Of a stretch of 33,662 bases of DNA, positions 1 through 9,301 are shown piece by piece. This DNA comes from JBCBAP01 sp038532435 (GTDB lineage: Bacteria; Pseudomonadota; Alphaproteobacteria; Rhodobacterales; Rhodobacteraceae), in NCBI GenBank assembly GCA_038532435.1, contig JBCBAP010000038.1, positions 1 through 33,662 on the forward strand. Direction: 5' to 3'. The position numbers and the translations under genes are program-made. The first letter of the stretch is position 1. Every line of letters begins with the position of its first letter. A model generated the notes under the pieces. It was not told where the DNA came from. It worked only from the letters and a program-made list of their open reading frames with translations, and did no database searches.

Positions 1-19
1 AAGAATGCGGGAGGACTGA

Positions 20-1108
20 ATGGCATCGCTACTGCTCAAGGACGTGGCCAAATCCTACGGGCCGGTCAACGTTCTCAGGAACATCAACCTGGACATCAAG
101 ACCGGGGAGCTGATCGTTTTCGTCGGACCGTCCGGATGCGGGAAGTCCACGCTTCTGCGGATGATCGCGGGGCTCGAGCAAATCTCCGGCGGGGATTTCT
201 ACATCGACGATGAGCGGATGAACGACACGCCCCCGTCGAAGCGCGGGATCGCGATGGTGTTCCAGTCCTACGCGCTCTACCCCCACATGACGGTCTACGA
301 CAACATGGCGTTTGCCATGCGCGTGGCCAAACAGCCGAAAGAGGAGATCGAGCGACGGGTAAGCAACGCTGCACGTATCCTCCAGCTCGACCAATATCTC
401 GACCGGCTGCCCAAGGCGCTGTCCGGCGGTCAGCGGCAGCGGGTCGCCATTGGCCGGGCCATCGTGCGAGATCCCAAGGTGTTCCTGTTCGATGAGCCGC
501 TCTCGAACCTCGATGCCGCCCTGCGGGTGGCGACGCGGATCGAGATCGCGCAGCTCAAGGAGAGCATGCCCGAAAGCACGATGATCTACGTGACCCACGA
601 TCAGGTTGAGGCGATGACGCTCGCGAGCCGGATTGTGGTGCTCGAGGGTGGCGGCATCCGCCAGGTCGGCACACCGCTGGAGCTCTATGAGCGCCCCGAG
701 AACACGTTCGTGGCACAGTTCATCGGCTCCCCGTCCATGAACCTCCTTCCAGGCACGATCTCCGAGGCTGGTGCGCAGACCGCCGTCAGCGTGACCGCAG
801 GCGGGCGCGGGGTCGTGCCCGTCGCCTCGCAAAGCGCCGGGGATGCGGTCTCCCTCGGCATCCGGCCCGAGGATTTCCAGCTTGCCGCCGATGGTGCGGA
901 GGCGATCTTCGAAGGTACCGTCGCGATTACCGAGGCGCTGGGCGAGGTGACGCTCCTTTACTTCGAGGCCCGGGGCGACGAGCCGGCGGTGGTGGCGAAG
1001 CTCGCGGGCATCACAGGGCACGAGAAGGGCGACACGGTGCGTTTGACCTGCGTGCCCGAAAAGCTCCACCTCTTCGACGCGGATGGCCTGAGCTTTTTCT
1101 ACAGGTAG
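20..1108 (+). CDS. aglK: Alpha-glucoside ABC transporter ATP-binding protein AglK
   Basis: ATPase subunit energising a sugar importer at the inner membrane; 362 aa. Visible motifs are Walker A GPSGCGKST (residues 36-44), Q-loop Q82, signature LSGGQ (134-138), Walker B VFLFDEP (154-160) and the switch histidine H193 in YVTHDQ. The C-terminal third is the regulatory TOBE-type domain of the MalK/UgpC/AglK group. The segments GSPSMNLLPGTI and LGEVTLLYFE and the ending KLHLFD resemble rhizobial AglK as I remember it, so I favour alpha-glucosides over maltose or glycerol phosphate. The ATG has a GGGAGG Shine-Dalgarno at 9-14. A TGA at 17-19 directly before it could end an upstream permease or hydrolase gene (frame reads RMRED then stop). 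The kinase, zwf and pgl that follow fit sugar uptake. Confidence 0.88.
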   Translation: MASLLLKDVAKSYGPVNVLRNINLDIKTGELIVFVGPSGCGKSTLLRMIAGLEQISGGDFYIDDERMNDTPPSKRGIAMVFQSYALYPHMTVYDNMAFAMRVAKQPKEEIERRVSNAARILQLDQYLDRLPKALSGGQRQRVAIGRAIVRDPKVFLFDEPLSNLDAALRVATRIEIAQLKESMPESTMIYVTHDQVEAMTLASRIVVLEGGGIRQVGTPLELYERPENTFVAQFIGSPSMNLLPGTISEAGAQTAVSVTAGGRGVVPVASQSAGDAVSLGIRPEDFQLAADGAEAIFEGTVAITEALGEVTLLYFEARGDEPAVVAKLAGITGHEKGDTVRLTCVPEKLHLFDADGLSFFYR

Positions 1109-1208
1109 AGCCGCATTCACAGTGGCGCCGGGCTGCGGCCCGTCCTATTGATCCGGGCGACGGACGGTTGCCCGGCTCGTGCGGGTGCCAGCGTGTGAGG
1201 GTTTGGCG

Positions 1209-2150
1209 ATGTTCCTGATCTGTGGTGAAGCTCTGTTCGATCTGTTTCTGGAGGATGAAACCTCCCCGGCGGCGATGGATTTCGCCGCGCGCGCGGGCGG
1301 CTCGCCCTTCAACGTGGCGATCGGAATGCGGCGCCTGACCGCTGAGGCGGGGCTGATGACCGCGATCTCAACGGATATGATGGGCGCGCGCCTGGCGGCG
1401 ATCCTGCGGACGGAAAGCGTGAACGACGCCTACCTGGTGCGGACCGACCGCATGACGACGCTCTCGGTCGTCGGTCTCGATACGGATGGTGTTCCGGCCT
1501 ACTCCTTCTACAGCGCGGGCTCCGCCGACACGGGGTTGCGCCCGGAGGATGTTCCCACGCTCGGTCCGGAAGTCACCGGCCTTCACCTTGGGTCCTACTC
1601 CATCGCGGTGCCGCCCGTTGCGGACGCGCTGGCAGCGCTCGTTGGGCGCGCGGGGGACCGCTTCATCTCCCTCGATCCCAACGTGCGCCCGACGGTGGAG
1701 CCGGACATGGCGGTCTGGCGGCGGCGGGTCGAGGTCCTGCTGCCGGACGTGGATCTACTGAAGATCTCCAGCGAGGATCTGGAGATGCTCTATCCGGACC
1801 TCTCGCCCAGCGTCTTTGCGCTGCGCTGCATCGAACAGGGGGTGGAGATGGTCGTCGTCACCGACGGGGGCGAGGCGACCCGGGCCTGGACCACGACCGG
1901 CGTCGAAGCCTCCGTGGTGCCGCCCCGGGTCGATGTGGTTGACACTGTCGGGGCAGGGGACACGTTTCAGGCAGCATTGCTCTACCGGCTTGCGGCCACG
2001 GCGGATCCCTATGCTGCAATTGCGAAAATGACGGTTGCGGAGGTTCGCGAACTTCTGCAATTCTGCGCGGGCGCGGCTGCCGTGACCTGTACACGGCGCG
2101 GTGCTGACCTGCCGCGCTTGTCAGAGCTGTCGCACCTTCAGGAACGCTGA
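1209..2150 (+). CDS. PfkB-family carbohydrate kinase (fructokinase-like)
   Basis: Probable sugar kinase phosphorylating a hexose (fructose or similar) released from the imported glucoside; 313 aa, usual for ribokinase/PfkB enzymes. The N-terminal signature GGSPFNVA (about 30-37) binds substrate. The C-terminal signature DTVGAGDTF holds the anion-hole GAGD (248-251) with the predicted catalytic base D251. I start at ATG 1209 because MFLICGEALFDLF is the normal family N-terminus; an in-frame GTG at 1179 would add ten residues with no family character. Three bases separate its stop from the zwf start, so these genes are probably one operon. Whether the substrate is fructose or another ketose or hexose cannot be read from the sequence. 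Confidence 0.85.
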   Translation: MFLICGEALFDLFLEDETSPAAMDFAARAGGSPFNVAIGMRRLTAEAGLMTAISTDMMGARLAAILRTESVNDAYLVRTDRMTTLSVVGLDTDGVPAYSFYSAGSADTGLRPEDVPTLGPEVTGLHLGSYSIAVPPVADALAALVGRAGDRFISLDPNVRPTVEPDMAVWRRRVEVLLPDVDLLKISSEDLEMLYPDLSPSVFALRCIEQGVEMVVVTDGGEATRAWTTTGVEASVVPPRVDVVDTVGAGDTFQAALLYRLAATADPYAAIAKMTVAEVRELLQFCAGAAAVTCTRRGADLPRLSELSHLQER

Positions 2151-2153
2151 TCC

Positions 2154-3614
2154 ATGGTATCCCGCACTATTCCGGTCGACCCGTTCGACCTTGTCATCTT
2201 CGGCGCCACCGGGGATCTGTCCCGCCGGAAGATCCTGCCCGGGCTCTACCGCCGGATGCTCGCGGGGCAGATGCCCGAGGGTGCGCGCATCATCGGTGCG
2301 GCCCGGTCCAAGCTGACCGAGGTACAGTTCCGCAAGATGGTGCAGGAGGCGCTCGAAACCTTTATCGGTTCGGAGCGTCTGGACAAGGCGATGGTGAAAT
2401 CCTTCATCGCCTGCCTTCACTACGTGACCGTGGATGCCGGGGGTGAGGGCGGCTGGTCCGAGCTCGGCAAGATCCTCGACGAACGGCCGGACCACATCCG
2501 GGCCTTTTACCTGTCCGTCGGTCCGAGCCTCTTCGGTCCGATCTCCGCCCGTCTGAGCGACACGGGCCTTGCGACGCCGGAAAGCCGGATTGTGGTGGAG
2601 AAGCCCCTCGGCCACGACCTCGCCTCCGCCAAGGCGCTGAACGCCCAGCTTGCCGCCAGCTTCGACGAGCGGCAGGTCTACCGGATCGATCATTATCTCG
2701 GCAAGGAGACGGTGCAGAATCTGATGGCGATCCGGTTTGCCAACGCGCTTTATGAGCCTCTCTGGAACGCGCGCCATGTGGACCATGTGCAGATCACCGT
2801 CTCCGAAAATATCGGGGTGGGCGGTCGCGGGGCCTACTATGACAAGTCCGGGGCCATGCGGGACATGGTGCAGAACCACCTGATGCAGCTTCTCTGCCTG
2901 ACCGCGATGGAGCCGCCCGCAAAGTTCGACGCGGACGCGGTGCGGGACGAGAAGCTGAAGGTCATCCGCTCCCTCGATCCGATCGCCGTGTCGGACACGG
3001 TGCGCGGACAGTACCGGGCGACGGCCTCCGACCCCTCCTACCTGGAGGATGCGGAGAACCTGGACAGCCGGACGGAAAGCTACGTTGCGCTGAAGGTCGG
3101 CATCTCCAACTGGCGCTGGAAGGGCACGCCCTTCTACCTGCGGACGGGCAAGCGGCTGCGCGCGCGCCTGTCGGAGATCGCCATCGTGTTCAAGGAGCCG
3201 CCCCATTCGATCTTTCCGGAGATGGAGCATCACACGACGAACTCCCTCATCATCCGGTTGCAGCCCGATGAGGGCATCACCCTGCGCATGACCATTAAAG
3301 AGCCTGGACCGGGAGGCATGCGCCTTGCGGATGTGCCGCTCGACATGACCTTTGCCGAGGCACTGGGCCCGAGTGTGGAAGGAATGCCGGACGCCTACGA
3401 GCGCCTGATCATGGATGTCGTGCGCGGCAACCAGACGCTCTTCATGCGCGGGGACGAGGTGGAGGCGGCGTGGGCCTGGACCGATCCGATCATCGAGGCG
3501 TGGACAAACGGAAGTGCGCGGCCCCAGGCCTATGACAGCGGCGGGTCCGGCCCGGACGATGCGCTCGCGCTGCTGCACCGGGACGGCCGGCGCTGGCGGG
3601 AGATTGCTCCGTGA
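2154..3614 (+). CDS. zwf: Glucose-6-phosphate 1-dehydrogenase
   Basis: Oxidises glucose 6-phosphate to 6-phosphoglucono-1,5-lactone with NADP+ (or NAD+), the entry to the oxidative pentose phosphate and Entner-Doudoroff routes; cytosolic. At 486 aa it is full length. The nucleotide-binding fingerprint GATGDLSRRK starts at residue 17, the conserved EKPLGHD lies at 149-155, and the active-site signature RIDHYLGKE (177-185) carries the catalytic-pair histidine H180 and the phosphate-binding lysine K184. It follows the sugar kinase by 3 bp and overlaps pgl by four bases (GTGA), implying translational coupling of the two consecutive pathway steps. Confidence 0.96.
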   Translation: MVSRTIPVDPFDLVIFGATGDLSRRKILPGLYRRMLAGQMPEGARIIGAARSKLTEVQFRKMVQEALETFIGSERLDKAMVKSFIACLHYVTVDAGGEGGWSELGKILDERPDHIRAFYLSVGPSLFGPISARLSDTGLATPESRIVVEKPLGHDLASAKALNAQLAASFDERQVYRIDHYLGKETVQNLMAIRFANALYEPLWNARHVDHVQITVSENIGVGGRGAYYDKSGAMRDMVQNHLMQLLCLTAMEPPAKFDADAVRDEKLKVIRSLDPIAVSDTVRGQYRATASDPSYLEDAENLDSRTESYVALKVGISNWRWKGTPFYLRTGKRLRARLSEIAIVFKEPPHSIFPEMEHHTTNSLIIRLQPDEGITLRMTIKEPGPGGMRLADVPLDMTFAEALGPSVEGMPDAYERLIMDVVRGNQTLFMRGDEVEAAWAWTDPIIEAWTNGSARPQAYDSGGSGPDDALALLHRDGRRWREIAP

Positions 3615-4309
3615 GCGGACCGCAAAGCACGCTGGAGACCTACGCGGATCGCAACGCGCTGATGGAGGCGCTCGCGCTGACGGTCGCGGCACAGTTGCGC
3701 GAGACCGTCGCGGCGAAGGGAGAGGCGACGCTGGCCGTGCCGGGCGGTACGACTCCCGGACCTTTTCTGAGGCTGCTCGGCCAGACGGCACTCGACTGGA
3801 GCCAGGTGCGGGTGATGCTGACCGACGAGCGGTTCGTCCCCGAAAGCTCCGACCGGTCGAACACGCGGCTGCTCCGCGAGACGCTCCTGCAGGGGCCCGC
3901 GGCGGAGGCGGAGCTTGTGCCCTTCTATGCGGAGGCGGAGCGGGCGGAGGATGTGCTTGACGACCTGACGGCCGCGGTCGTCCGGGCCCTGCCGCTCGAT
4001 ATCTGCGTGCTGGGCATGGGCGCGGACATGCACACGGCATCCCTCTTTCCCGGAGCGGATCGGCTGACCGAGGCTCTGAGCCCGAGCGCGCCGCCGCTCC
4101 TGCCCATGCGCGCACCGGGCGCGCCGGAGCCGCGGATCACGCTGACCGCGCCGATCCTGGCCACCGCCACCCATATCCACCTGCTGATCACCGGGGAGGA
4201 GAAGCGCGCGGCCCATGCGCGGGCGCTCGCCGCGACCACTGTCGAGGAAGCACCGGTGCGCTGCGTTCTGACCGCGCCCACCCCGGCGCGGGTGCACTAC
4301 GCCCCCTGA
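3611..4309 (+). CDS. pgl: 6-phosphogluconolactonase
   Basis: Hydrolyses 6-phosphogluconolactone, the zwf product, to 6-phosphogluconate; 232 aa, DevB/glucosamine-6-phosphate isomerase fold. Family motifs seen are VPGGTTP (43-49), TDERFVP (71-77) and LGMGADMHTASLFPG (134-148). The usual GMGxDGHTAS motif here has Met140 in place of Gly, while the general base H141 is kept. The GTG start overlaps the zwf stop as GTGA. No edd or eda follows; the gene ends the run, and a GC hairpin lies about 30 bp downstream. Confidence 0.93.
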   Translation: MSGPQSTLETYADRNALMEALALTVAAQLRETVAAKGEATLAVPGGTTPGPFLRLLGQTALDWSQVRVMLTDERFVPESSDRSNTRLLRETLLQGPAAEAELVPFYAEAERAEDVLDDLTAAVVRALPLDICVLGMGADMHTASLFPGADRLTEALSPSAPPLLPMRAPGAPEPRITLTAPILATATHIHLLITGEEKRAAHARALAATTVEEAPVRCVLTAPTPARVHYAP

Positions 4310-4338
4310 CACCACCCCAGCGTCTGCTGTCGACCGGA

Positions 4339-4357
4339 GCGGCCCGTGCCGGGCCGC
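4339..4357. terminator. GC-rich stem-loop after pgl
   Basis: Perfect 7-bp arms GCGGCCC (4339-4345) and GGGCCGC (4351-4357) around a GTGCC loop. There is no U-run after it, so it is not a classical intrinsic terminator. It may still mark the 3' end of the aglK-kinase-zwf-pgl transcript facing the minus-strand channel gene. Confidence 0.4.
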
Positions 4358-4441
4358 ACGTCCCTGAGCCCTTCGGGCGGTTGGCGCCTTGTGCAGCTGG
4401 TCGGCGTTCGAGGACCGTACGCGAAGGCCGCTGACGAGGGT

Positions 4442-4474
4442 GCCTCCGGCGGGGATATTTCAGGCCAGAAGAAG
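4442..4474 (+). repeat. Dispersed intergenic repeat, copy 1
   Basis: A 33-base unit with core GGGGATATTT and tail GGCCAGAAGAAG. It matches the copy at 28609-28641 at 31 of 33 positions, and a diverged copy lies at 26305-26337. All three are intergenic and in the same orientation. It resembles a family of short intergenic repeats that I recall from Rhodobacteraceae genomes; its function is unknown. Confidence 0.75.
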
Positions 4475-4502
4475 GCGGCTTGTCCCGCGGACCGGTCCGG
4501 GC

Positions 4503-6929
4503 TCAGCGCGGGCTGTCCTCGTCTGCGGTTGTGGTGGGCGTCGCCTCGTCGTCGCTGCGGGGGAAGTCGTATTCCGTGACCGGTGCCGCGGGGCGCGCCT
4601 CTGTTGGCTGGGGGGTGACCTCGACGGGCTTGCTGCGCGTGTCGCTCGCCCCTGCGACGCGGAGCGGCGGGGCGTTGCCCTCGTGATCCTCGCCCCAGTA
4701 GATGGTCTGGTGGGGGAACGGGATCTCGATGTTGCGGGCGTCGAAGATGCGCTTGCACTGTTCCTTGAACGCCCGCCCGATGCCCCATTGCTTCCCGGGC
4801 ATGGTCTTGATCCGGGCGCGCACGACGACGGCACTGTCCGCAAGCGTCTGGACGCCGAACCATTCCATCTCGCCGATGATGTCCGGGCCGAACTCCGGGC
4901 GCTCCTTCAGGGCGGTGAACGCGTCCTCCATCGCGGTGCGGACCGTGTCGATATCCTCCCGGTAGGCGACGCCCATATCCTCCACATGGTAGGAGAAGTC
5001 GCGCATGTAGTTGGACACGAGGTCCACGGAGGAGAACGGCACGATATGGAAGATGCCGTTCACGTCCCGCAGCGACACGGAGCGCACGGTGAGCTTCTCC
5101 ACCACCCCCGTGGTGCCGCCCGCGGTGACCACGTCGCCCACATTGATGGCGTTCTCGAACTGGATGAAGATCCCGGTGATCACATCCTGCACCAGTTTCT
5201 GGGCGCCGAAACCGATCGCCAGACCCAGCACACCGGCGGATGCGATGAGGGGGGCGATGTTGAGCCCCAGCTCCGACAGGGTGAACATGAGCGTGATCAC
5301 CACGAGCGCGATCGTCACCGCGTTGCGCAGAAGGGTGAGAAGCGTGGTTTCTCGCGCGGTGGGAATGGAGCCGTAGTCCGGGTTGAGCCGGTAGTCGACC
5401 CAGGAGCTGAGCGCGAGCCAGAGCAGGAAGGAGACGAGCAGGAGGACAAACACGCTCGCGCCCACGGCCAGCGTGCTGCGCCCTGCGGGCGATGAGAGGT
5501 AGCCGCCCACATCGGCAATGTTGAAATGATCGAGCGCAACGGCCCCCATGGCCAGCACGACGATGAGCCGCGCTGCCATCAGGACCTGGGGCAGGAAGGT
5601 GTTCAGCCGCCGCTCCATCAATGGTAGGCGGGCGTTGATCGCCCCGGGCAGGCGCACGCCGCGGGAAATGAGCTGCGTCGTCCAGTTCACGAGAAGCGCA
5701 CCGAGGGTCAGAAGCCCCAGGGCGATGCCCGCCGACTGCAGGAGCGTGATCAGGATACCGCCGGGCCTGGTCGCCACCACCGCGAAGAGAAACAGCAGAT
5801 ACGCCAAGACGGGCAGGTGCCAGAGGCCCGCAAGCCCGTTGCGCATCCGCCCGAATGCGCCCTTCGGGTCAGGTGTGCGCAGCCAGTCCGCGATGGACCT
5901 GCGGTAGCGGACGACAAGGAAGAGCGTGCTGAGGACCACAAGAAGCGAGATCGACCGGGCAACGGCGGCCCCGGCGAGGTAGGAGACGGTCCGGTTCACG
6001 ATCGGAACCGCGAGCAGGTGCCCGTAGGCGAGGACGAAGACGGAGATTCCGCTCCAGCGCATCAGCTTGCGCGCGGGGCTGTCCCGCAGCGGCAGGAGGC
6101 GCAGGGCGGGTTCGCGGGGGGAGAACAGCCAGCGCAAGAGTGCCCGCGCAACGCACACTAGGAGGAATGCGTTGAGATAGAGGCTCTGACGGATGCCGAT
6201 GCTGCCTGCGTCGCCGGAAAGCGCCAGCATGACGCCGTACCCGATGGCCCACGCGAGCACGGCCACGGTTACATCGCAGACGAGGGAGACGAGGCTGAGG
6301 CCGACACGGGTCGCCAGATTGCCCTCCGCCGCCGTTGCGGCGATGCGCCGGTCGACCCAGCGCCCCGCGACACGCAGGGTCAGGTACCCCCCGTATGTCA
6401 CGATCACGACGAAGAGAAGCTCGCTGACCGCGGTGCTGAGCACCTCCGGATCGATCAGCGCCTCGAGCGCGAGCAAGGTCGTCGGCAACCGCTTGACCGC
6501 GGTCCAGAACCGGTCCGCGCTCTGTGCTGCATCCTGCGCGATTTTCTGAGTTATTTCAGCAAGTTCGCGGGCTAAGGAGATGGTGACAGCCGCGGGGGAG
6601 GGTGCGGGCGGTTGCGGCTCGGCCGCCGGGGGTGGTTCCTGATCCGTGGCGGGGTCGGCGGGCCCGTCCGTGCCCTCCGGATCACCCGCGGCGAGCGCTC
6701 CCTCAAGCTCGGCGATGAGCGCGTCCCGGGCTTCGGGATCCTTGAGCACCTCCAAGAGCGACGAGAGCGCGGGGGAGGTTCCCTGATCCGCCGCGGCGGT
6801 TTGATCCGTCTCCGTACCTTCACCGCCGCCCCCGGTGCTGAGCCCGGGGATCAGGTCAATCTGTGCTGCGACCGGCAGGGCCGTGCAGAGCAGGGCGAGT
6901 GAAACGAGAAGCGTGCGCAGCAGGGACAT
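4503..6929 (-). CDS. MscS-family mechanosensitive ion channel, large form
   Basis: Predicted inner-membrane tension-gated channel for osmotic downshock; 808 aa, much longer than E. coli MscS. Layout: signal peptide (MSLLRTLLVSLALLCTALPVAAQ); a Pro/Ala/Glu-rich periplasmic stretch to about residue 170; roughly ten hydrophobic segments; then the MscS core. The pore-helix region GFGAQKLVQDVITGIF and the beta domain from about residue 593 (INVGDVVTAGG) are clear, and the core closes at the typical IPFPHQTIYW near 742-751. A low-complexity acidic tail follows. I chose the ATG at 6929 because the signal peptide starts there; upstream in-frame sequence is a shadow of the neighbouring gene. It lies 16 bp after the glycosyltransferase stop, so the two are probably cotranscribed. 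Confidence 0.88.
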   Translation of the reverse strand: MSLLRTLLVSLALLCTALPVAAQIDLIPGLSTGGGGEGTETDQTAAADQGTSPALSSLLEVLKDPEARDALIAELEGALAAGDPEGTDGPADPATDQEPPPAAEPQPPAPSPAAVTISLARELAEITQKIAQDAAQSADRFWTAVKRLPTTLLALEALIDPEVLSTAVSELLFVVIVTYGGYLTLRVAGRWVDRRIAATAAEGNLATRVGLSLVSLVCDVTVAVLAWAIGYGVMLALSGDAGSIGIRQSLYLNAFLLVCVARALLRWLFSPREPALRLLPLRDSPARKLMRWSGISVFVLAYGHLLAVPIVNRTVSYLAGAAVARSISLLVVLSTLFLVVRYRRSIADWLRTPDPKGAFGRMRNGLAGLWHLPVLAYLLFLFAVVATRPGGILITLLQSAGIALGLLTLGALLVNWTTQLISRGVRLPGAINARLPLMERRLNTFLPQVLMAARLIVVLAMGAVALDHFNIADVGGYLSSPAGRSTLAVGASVFVLLLVSFLLWLALSSWVDYRLNPDYGSIPTARETTLLTLLRNAVTIALVVITLMFTLSELGLNIAPLIASAGVLGLAIGFGAQKLVQDVITGIFIQFENAINVGDVVTAGGTTGVVEKLTVRSVSLRDVNGIFHIVPFSSVDLVSNYMRDFSYHVEDMGVAYREDIDTVRTAMEDAFTALKERPEFGPDIIGEMEWFGVQTLADSAVVVRARIKTMPGKQWGIGRAFKEQCKRIFDARNIEIPFPHQTIYWGEDHEGNAPPLRVAGASDTRSKPVEVTPQPTEARPAAPVTEYDFPRSDDEATPTTTADEDSPR

Positions 6930-6945
6930 CAGACAATCAACTCCG

Positions 6946-9177
6946 TCAGCCGGCCACGGTTCCATCGCCGTGCAGATCGAAGTCCGCGGGGATGACGTCC
7001 GGGCCCTGGAGGAATACACGGCTGCCGAACCGATGCAACTGCGTTGAAAGCTGCCGGAGGCGGGTGCCGGTGATCTCTCCGTGCAGGGCGGCATAGTCGG
7101 GCTGGGTCTTGAGTTTCTTGATCCTGTCCCGGTGCCAGGCCACGGCCCGTGCGTGCAGCTGCGCAATCTCCGGATCCGCCATCAGATCCGCATACTCCGC
7201 ACGTGCGGCGGGCAGGCGGGCGAGGATCGACCGGTCCGTCTCCGCGTTGTGGTTCATCCGAAACCAGTAGGTGAGCCCCTGGTCCCGGTCCACATGGTTC
7301 ACCCGGCCCCGGTCGCGCTTGACCAGAAAGCTCTCGGCGGAGCGGAGAGCGTAGTGGTTGAGCGTCACCAGATCATAGCCATAGTTCGACAGGGACGACC
7401 GCCAGCCTGTCCGCAGATAGGGGGCGGGCATCGGGGCGCCGGACCCGTTCACGAAGCGGATCGCGTCGATATATTCCGGGCGCAGGCCCTTGGGCCGGTG
7501 CACGCCGAACTTTTTGTAGTGGGGCAGGGGGCGGAAGAGGGTCTTGAAGCCCCATGCCTGGTGGGGTTTGCGGACCAGTTGCGGGGCACAGCGGATGAAC
7601 TGTTCGGTGATCCAGCGGTCCGCGTAAGTGTCCACGTCCGCATTGCCGAAGAGCCGCCAGGTGAGCGCGATCATGGTCGCGTCCGGCACCGCAGCGAAGA
7701 GATCCCGCAGGTGTCCATCGCCCGCATGGACATTGATGTACTCGTCCACGTCCATGCAGATGACCCAGTCCGCCGCCTGCGCGACTGCGCTGGTCTGGGC
7801 GTCGGCGAGTGCCGCATGCTGGGGTTTCTCGCCGGTCCTGCGGTAGGGGTTCTGTCGGTGCTCCACCAGGCCGCGCCGGGCGAGCGCGTCGAACATCGCG
7901 TCCGTCCCATCGGCGCAATCGTTGGTGTAGACGAGCATGTCGGTCACGCCGATGGCGCGGTGATAGGCGAGCCATTCGAGGAGGAACGGCCCCTCGTTCT
8001 TCATCGTCGTGATGATCAGAACCCGGTCGTTGCGCAGCGCCCGGCTCGGCTCCGCCGGTTGTGGGGGCTGAACCGGGCGGCTGCCCGTCAGATGTGTGAC
8101 GAGGTTGTCAACGCGTTGATCGGCGATCAGGCTCGATTTCGGCGCAAGCTGGGCGGCGGAAAGGTCCGGATGGCGCAGGCCCATCATGCGAACGAAGGAA
8201 AACTGGGCGCTCGCGGGGTCCGGCGGGCGGATCGCGGCACGGTACGGGCGCCAGCGGCCGCCAAGGGTGCCCGGGGCGCACCAGATGCTTTCGGCGGCAG
8301 CACCGTCGAAGCGGCGGCACGCATGGTCATGGAGGGTCGCTTGGTCTCCGGCGATCTGCCACGGATAGGCCCGTACGCCCCGAAACTTGAGATAGGAGCC
8401 GCAGGCGAGTGCGGCGTCGAAGACGGTCTGCCCGTCCTCCTGCGGCGGCAAAAGGAAGTCCTCCGGGTCGAGCCGCAGCACCGCGCGGGCACGCCCAAGC
8501 GCGCGGCTGCGTGCGATCTCGAAAACCCCCGCCTGTCCCAGGGGGCTGCGCCACGGATCCGGTGGGGCCGGTGGCAGCCGCACCTTGCCGGGCGCGTCCG
8601 GGGCAGCCAGCGCCAGGCGGGCGTCCGGCTGGGCCGGGTGGCCGAGCGGTACGGCCGCGTCGAGGATCTTCAGATGCGCAAGCCCCTCCACGCGCCCCGC
8701 AACCTCGGCGAGGGCAGGCAGGGCTGCCTCGGCGTCCTCATCCTGCTCAAGCCTGCGGAGCCAAAGTGCCGCGTCGGCACCGTGGCAGTCCACGTGGTGC
8801 GTAAGCCAAAGGTGCAGCGCCTCCGGGTCCGGCGTCGGCCCGACGGTCAGCAGGACGTTCCTGTCGGCCAACGGATCCGGATCCGCGAAAGCAGGTGACA
8901 CGGTCCGGCTCTGCCCAGCGGCGGTGATCGTGAGGGGGCCGTGGCCGCTGACCCGCGAGGTGAGCGTGCCCGGTGGGCCGGGAAGTGTGGCAGCCTCCAG
9001 CACCCCGCCATCCGGCCCCGCGATCTGCGGTTCCTCCATCGGCACATTGACCGCTGCGTGGGCGAAGTGGAGGACCGTGCCGTCCCCGTCCACCCGGGCA
9101 TCGAGCAGCAGCGGCCCCGTCTCCGGATCGAACCGGGTCGCCACCAGCGTCGCGTGGCTGAACGGGGCGTCGGGCAT
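6946..9177 (-). CDS. Glycosyltransferase family 2-type protein with two modules
   Basis: Predicted sugar transferase for surface polysaccharide, 743 aa. The C-terminal half is a recognisable GT2/GT92-like domain: LIITTMKNEGPFLLEWLAYH, then VYTNDCADGTD, then the metal/sugar-nucleotide motif MDVDEYINV, followed by conserved KTLFRP and LNHYALRSAESFLVKRDRGR segments. The N-terminal half looks like a degenerate copy of the same fold: LWLTHHVDCHGAD parallels the EWLAYHRAIGVTD part, and LRLDPEDFLLPPQEDG parallels CMDVDEYINVHAGDG. The catalytic DVDEY is changed to DPEDF there. AAAGGA precedes the ATG. Acceptor and sugar are unknown. It is followed closely by the MscS gene. Confidence 0.75.
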   Translation of the reverse strand: MPDAPFSHATLVATRFDPETGPLLLDARVDGDGTVLHFAHAAVNVPMEEPQIAGPDGGVLEAATLPGPPGTLTSRVSGHGPLTITAAGQSRTVSPAFADPDPLADRNVLLTVGPTPDPEALHLWLTHHVDCHGADAALWLRRLEQDEDAEAALPALAEVAGRVEGLAHLKILDAAVPLGHPAQPDARLALAAPDAPGKVRLPPAPPDPWRSPLGQAGVFEIARSRALGRARAVLRLDPEDFLLPPQEDGQTVFDAALACGSYLKFRGVRAYPWQIAGDQATLHDHACRRFDGAAAESIWCAPGTLGGRWRPYRAAIRPPDPASAQFSFVRMMGLRHPDLSAAQLAPKSSLIADQRVDNLVTHLTGSRPVQPPQPAEPSRALRNDRVLIITTMKNEGPFLLEWLAYHRAIGVTDMLVYTNDCADGTDAMFDALARRGLVEHRQNPYRRTGEKPQHAALADAQTSAVAQAADWVICMDVDEYINVHAGDGHLRDLFAAVPDATMIALTWRLFGNADVDTYADRWITEQFIRCAPQLVRKPHQAWGFKTLFRPLPHYKKFGVHRPKGLRPEYIDAIRFVNGSGAPMPAPYLRTGWRSSLSNYGYDLVTLNHYALRSAESFLVKRDRGRVNHVDRDQGLTYWFRMNHNAETDRSILARLPAARAEYADLMADPEIAQLHARAVAWHRDRIKKLKTQPDYAALHGEITGTRLRQLSTQLHRFGSRVFLQGPDVIPADFDLHGDGTVAG

Positions 9178-9301
9178 CGATGGTCCTTTCGCGTTGGCGG
9201 TGCCAAGACCTACCCGCCAGAGGCGCGGGTGTCGAGCGGCGGCGCCTTGCTGCCCCCTTCGACAGGTTGTCAGGCCAGGGTCCGGGGCCTATCACCGGAG
9301 G

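Noticed and set aside
2121..4115. A 664-codon open frame antisense to zwf and pgl.
   Set aside because: It is Pro/Arg/His-rich, lies entirely opposite two well-supported genes and has no motif; long antisense frames are common in high-GC coding DNA.
7081..8898. A 605-codon open frame antisense to the two-module glycosyltransferase.
   Set aside because: Low-complexity composition, no motif, fully opposite a convincing gene; a GC-bias shadow.
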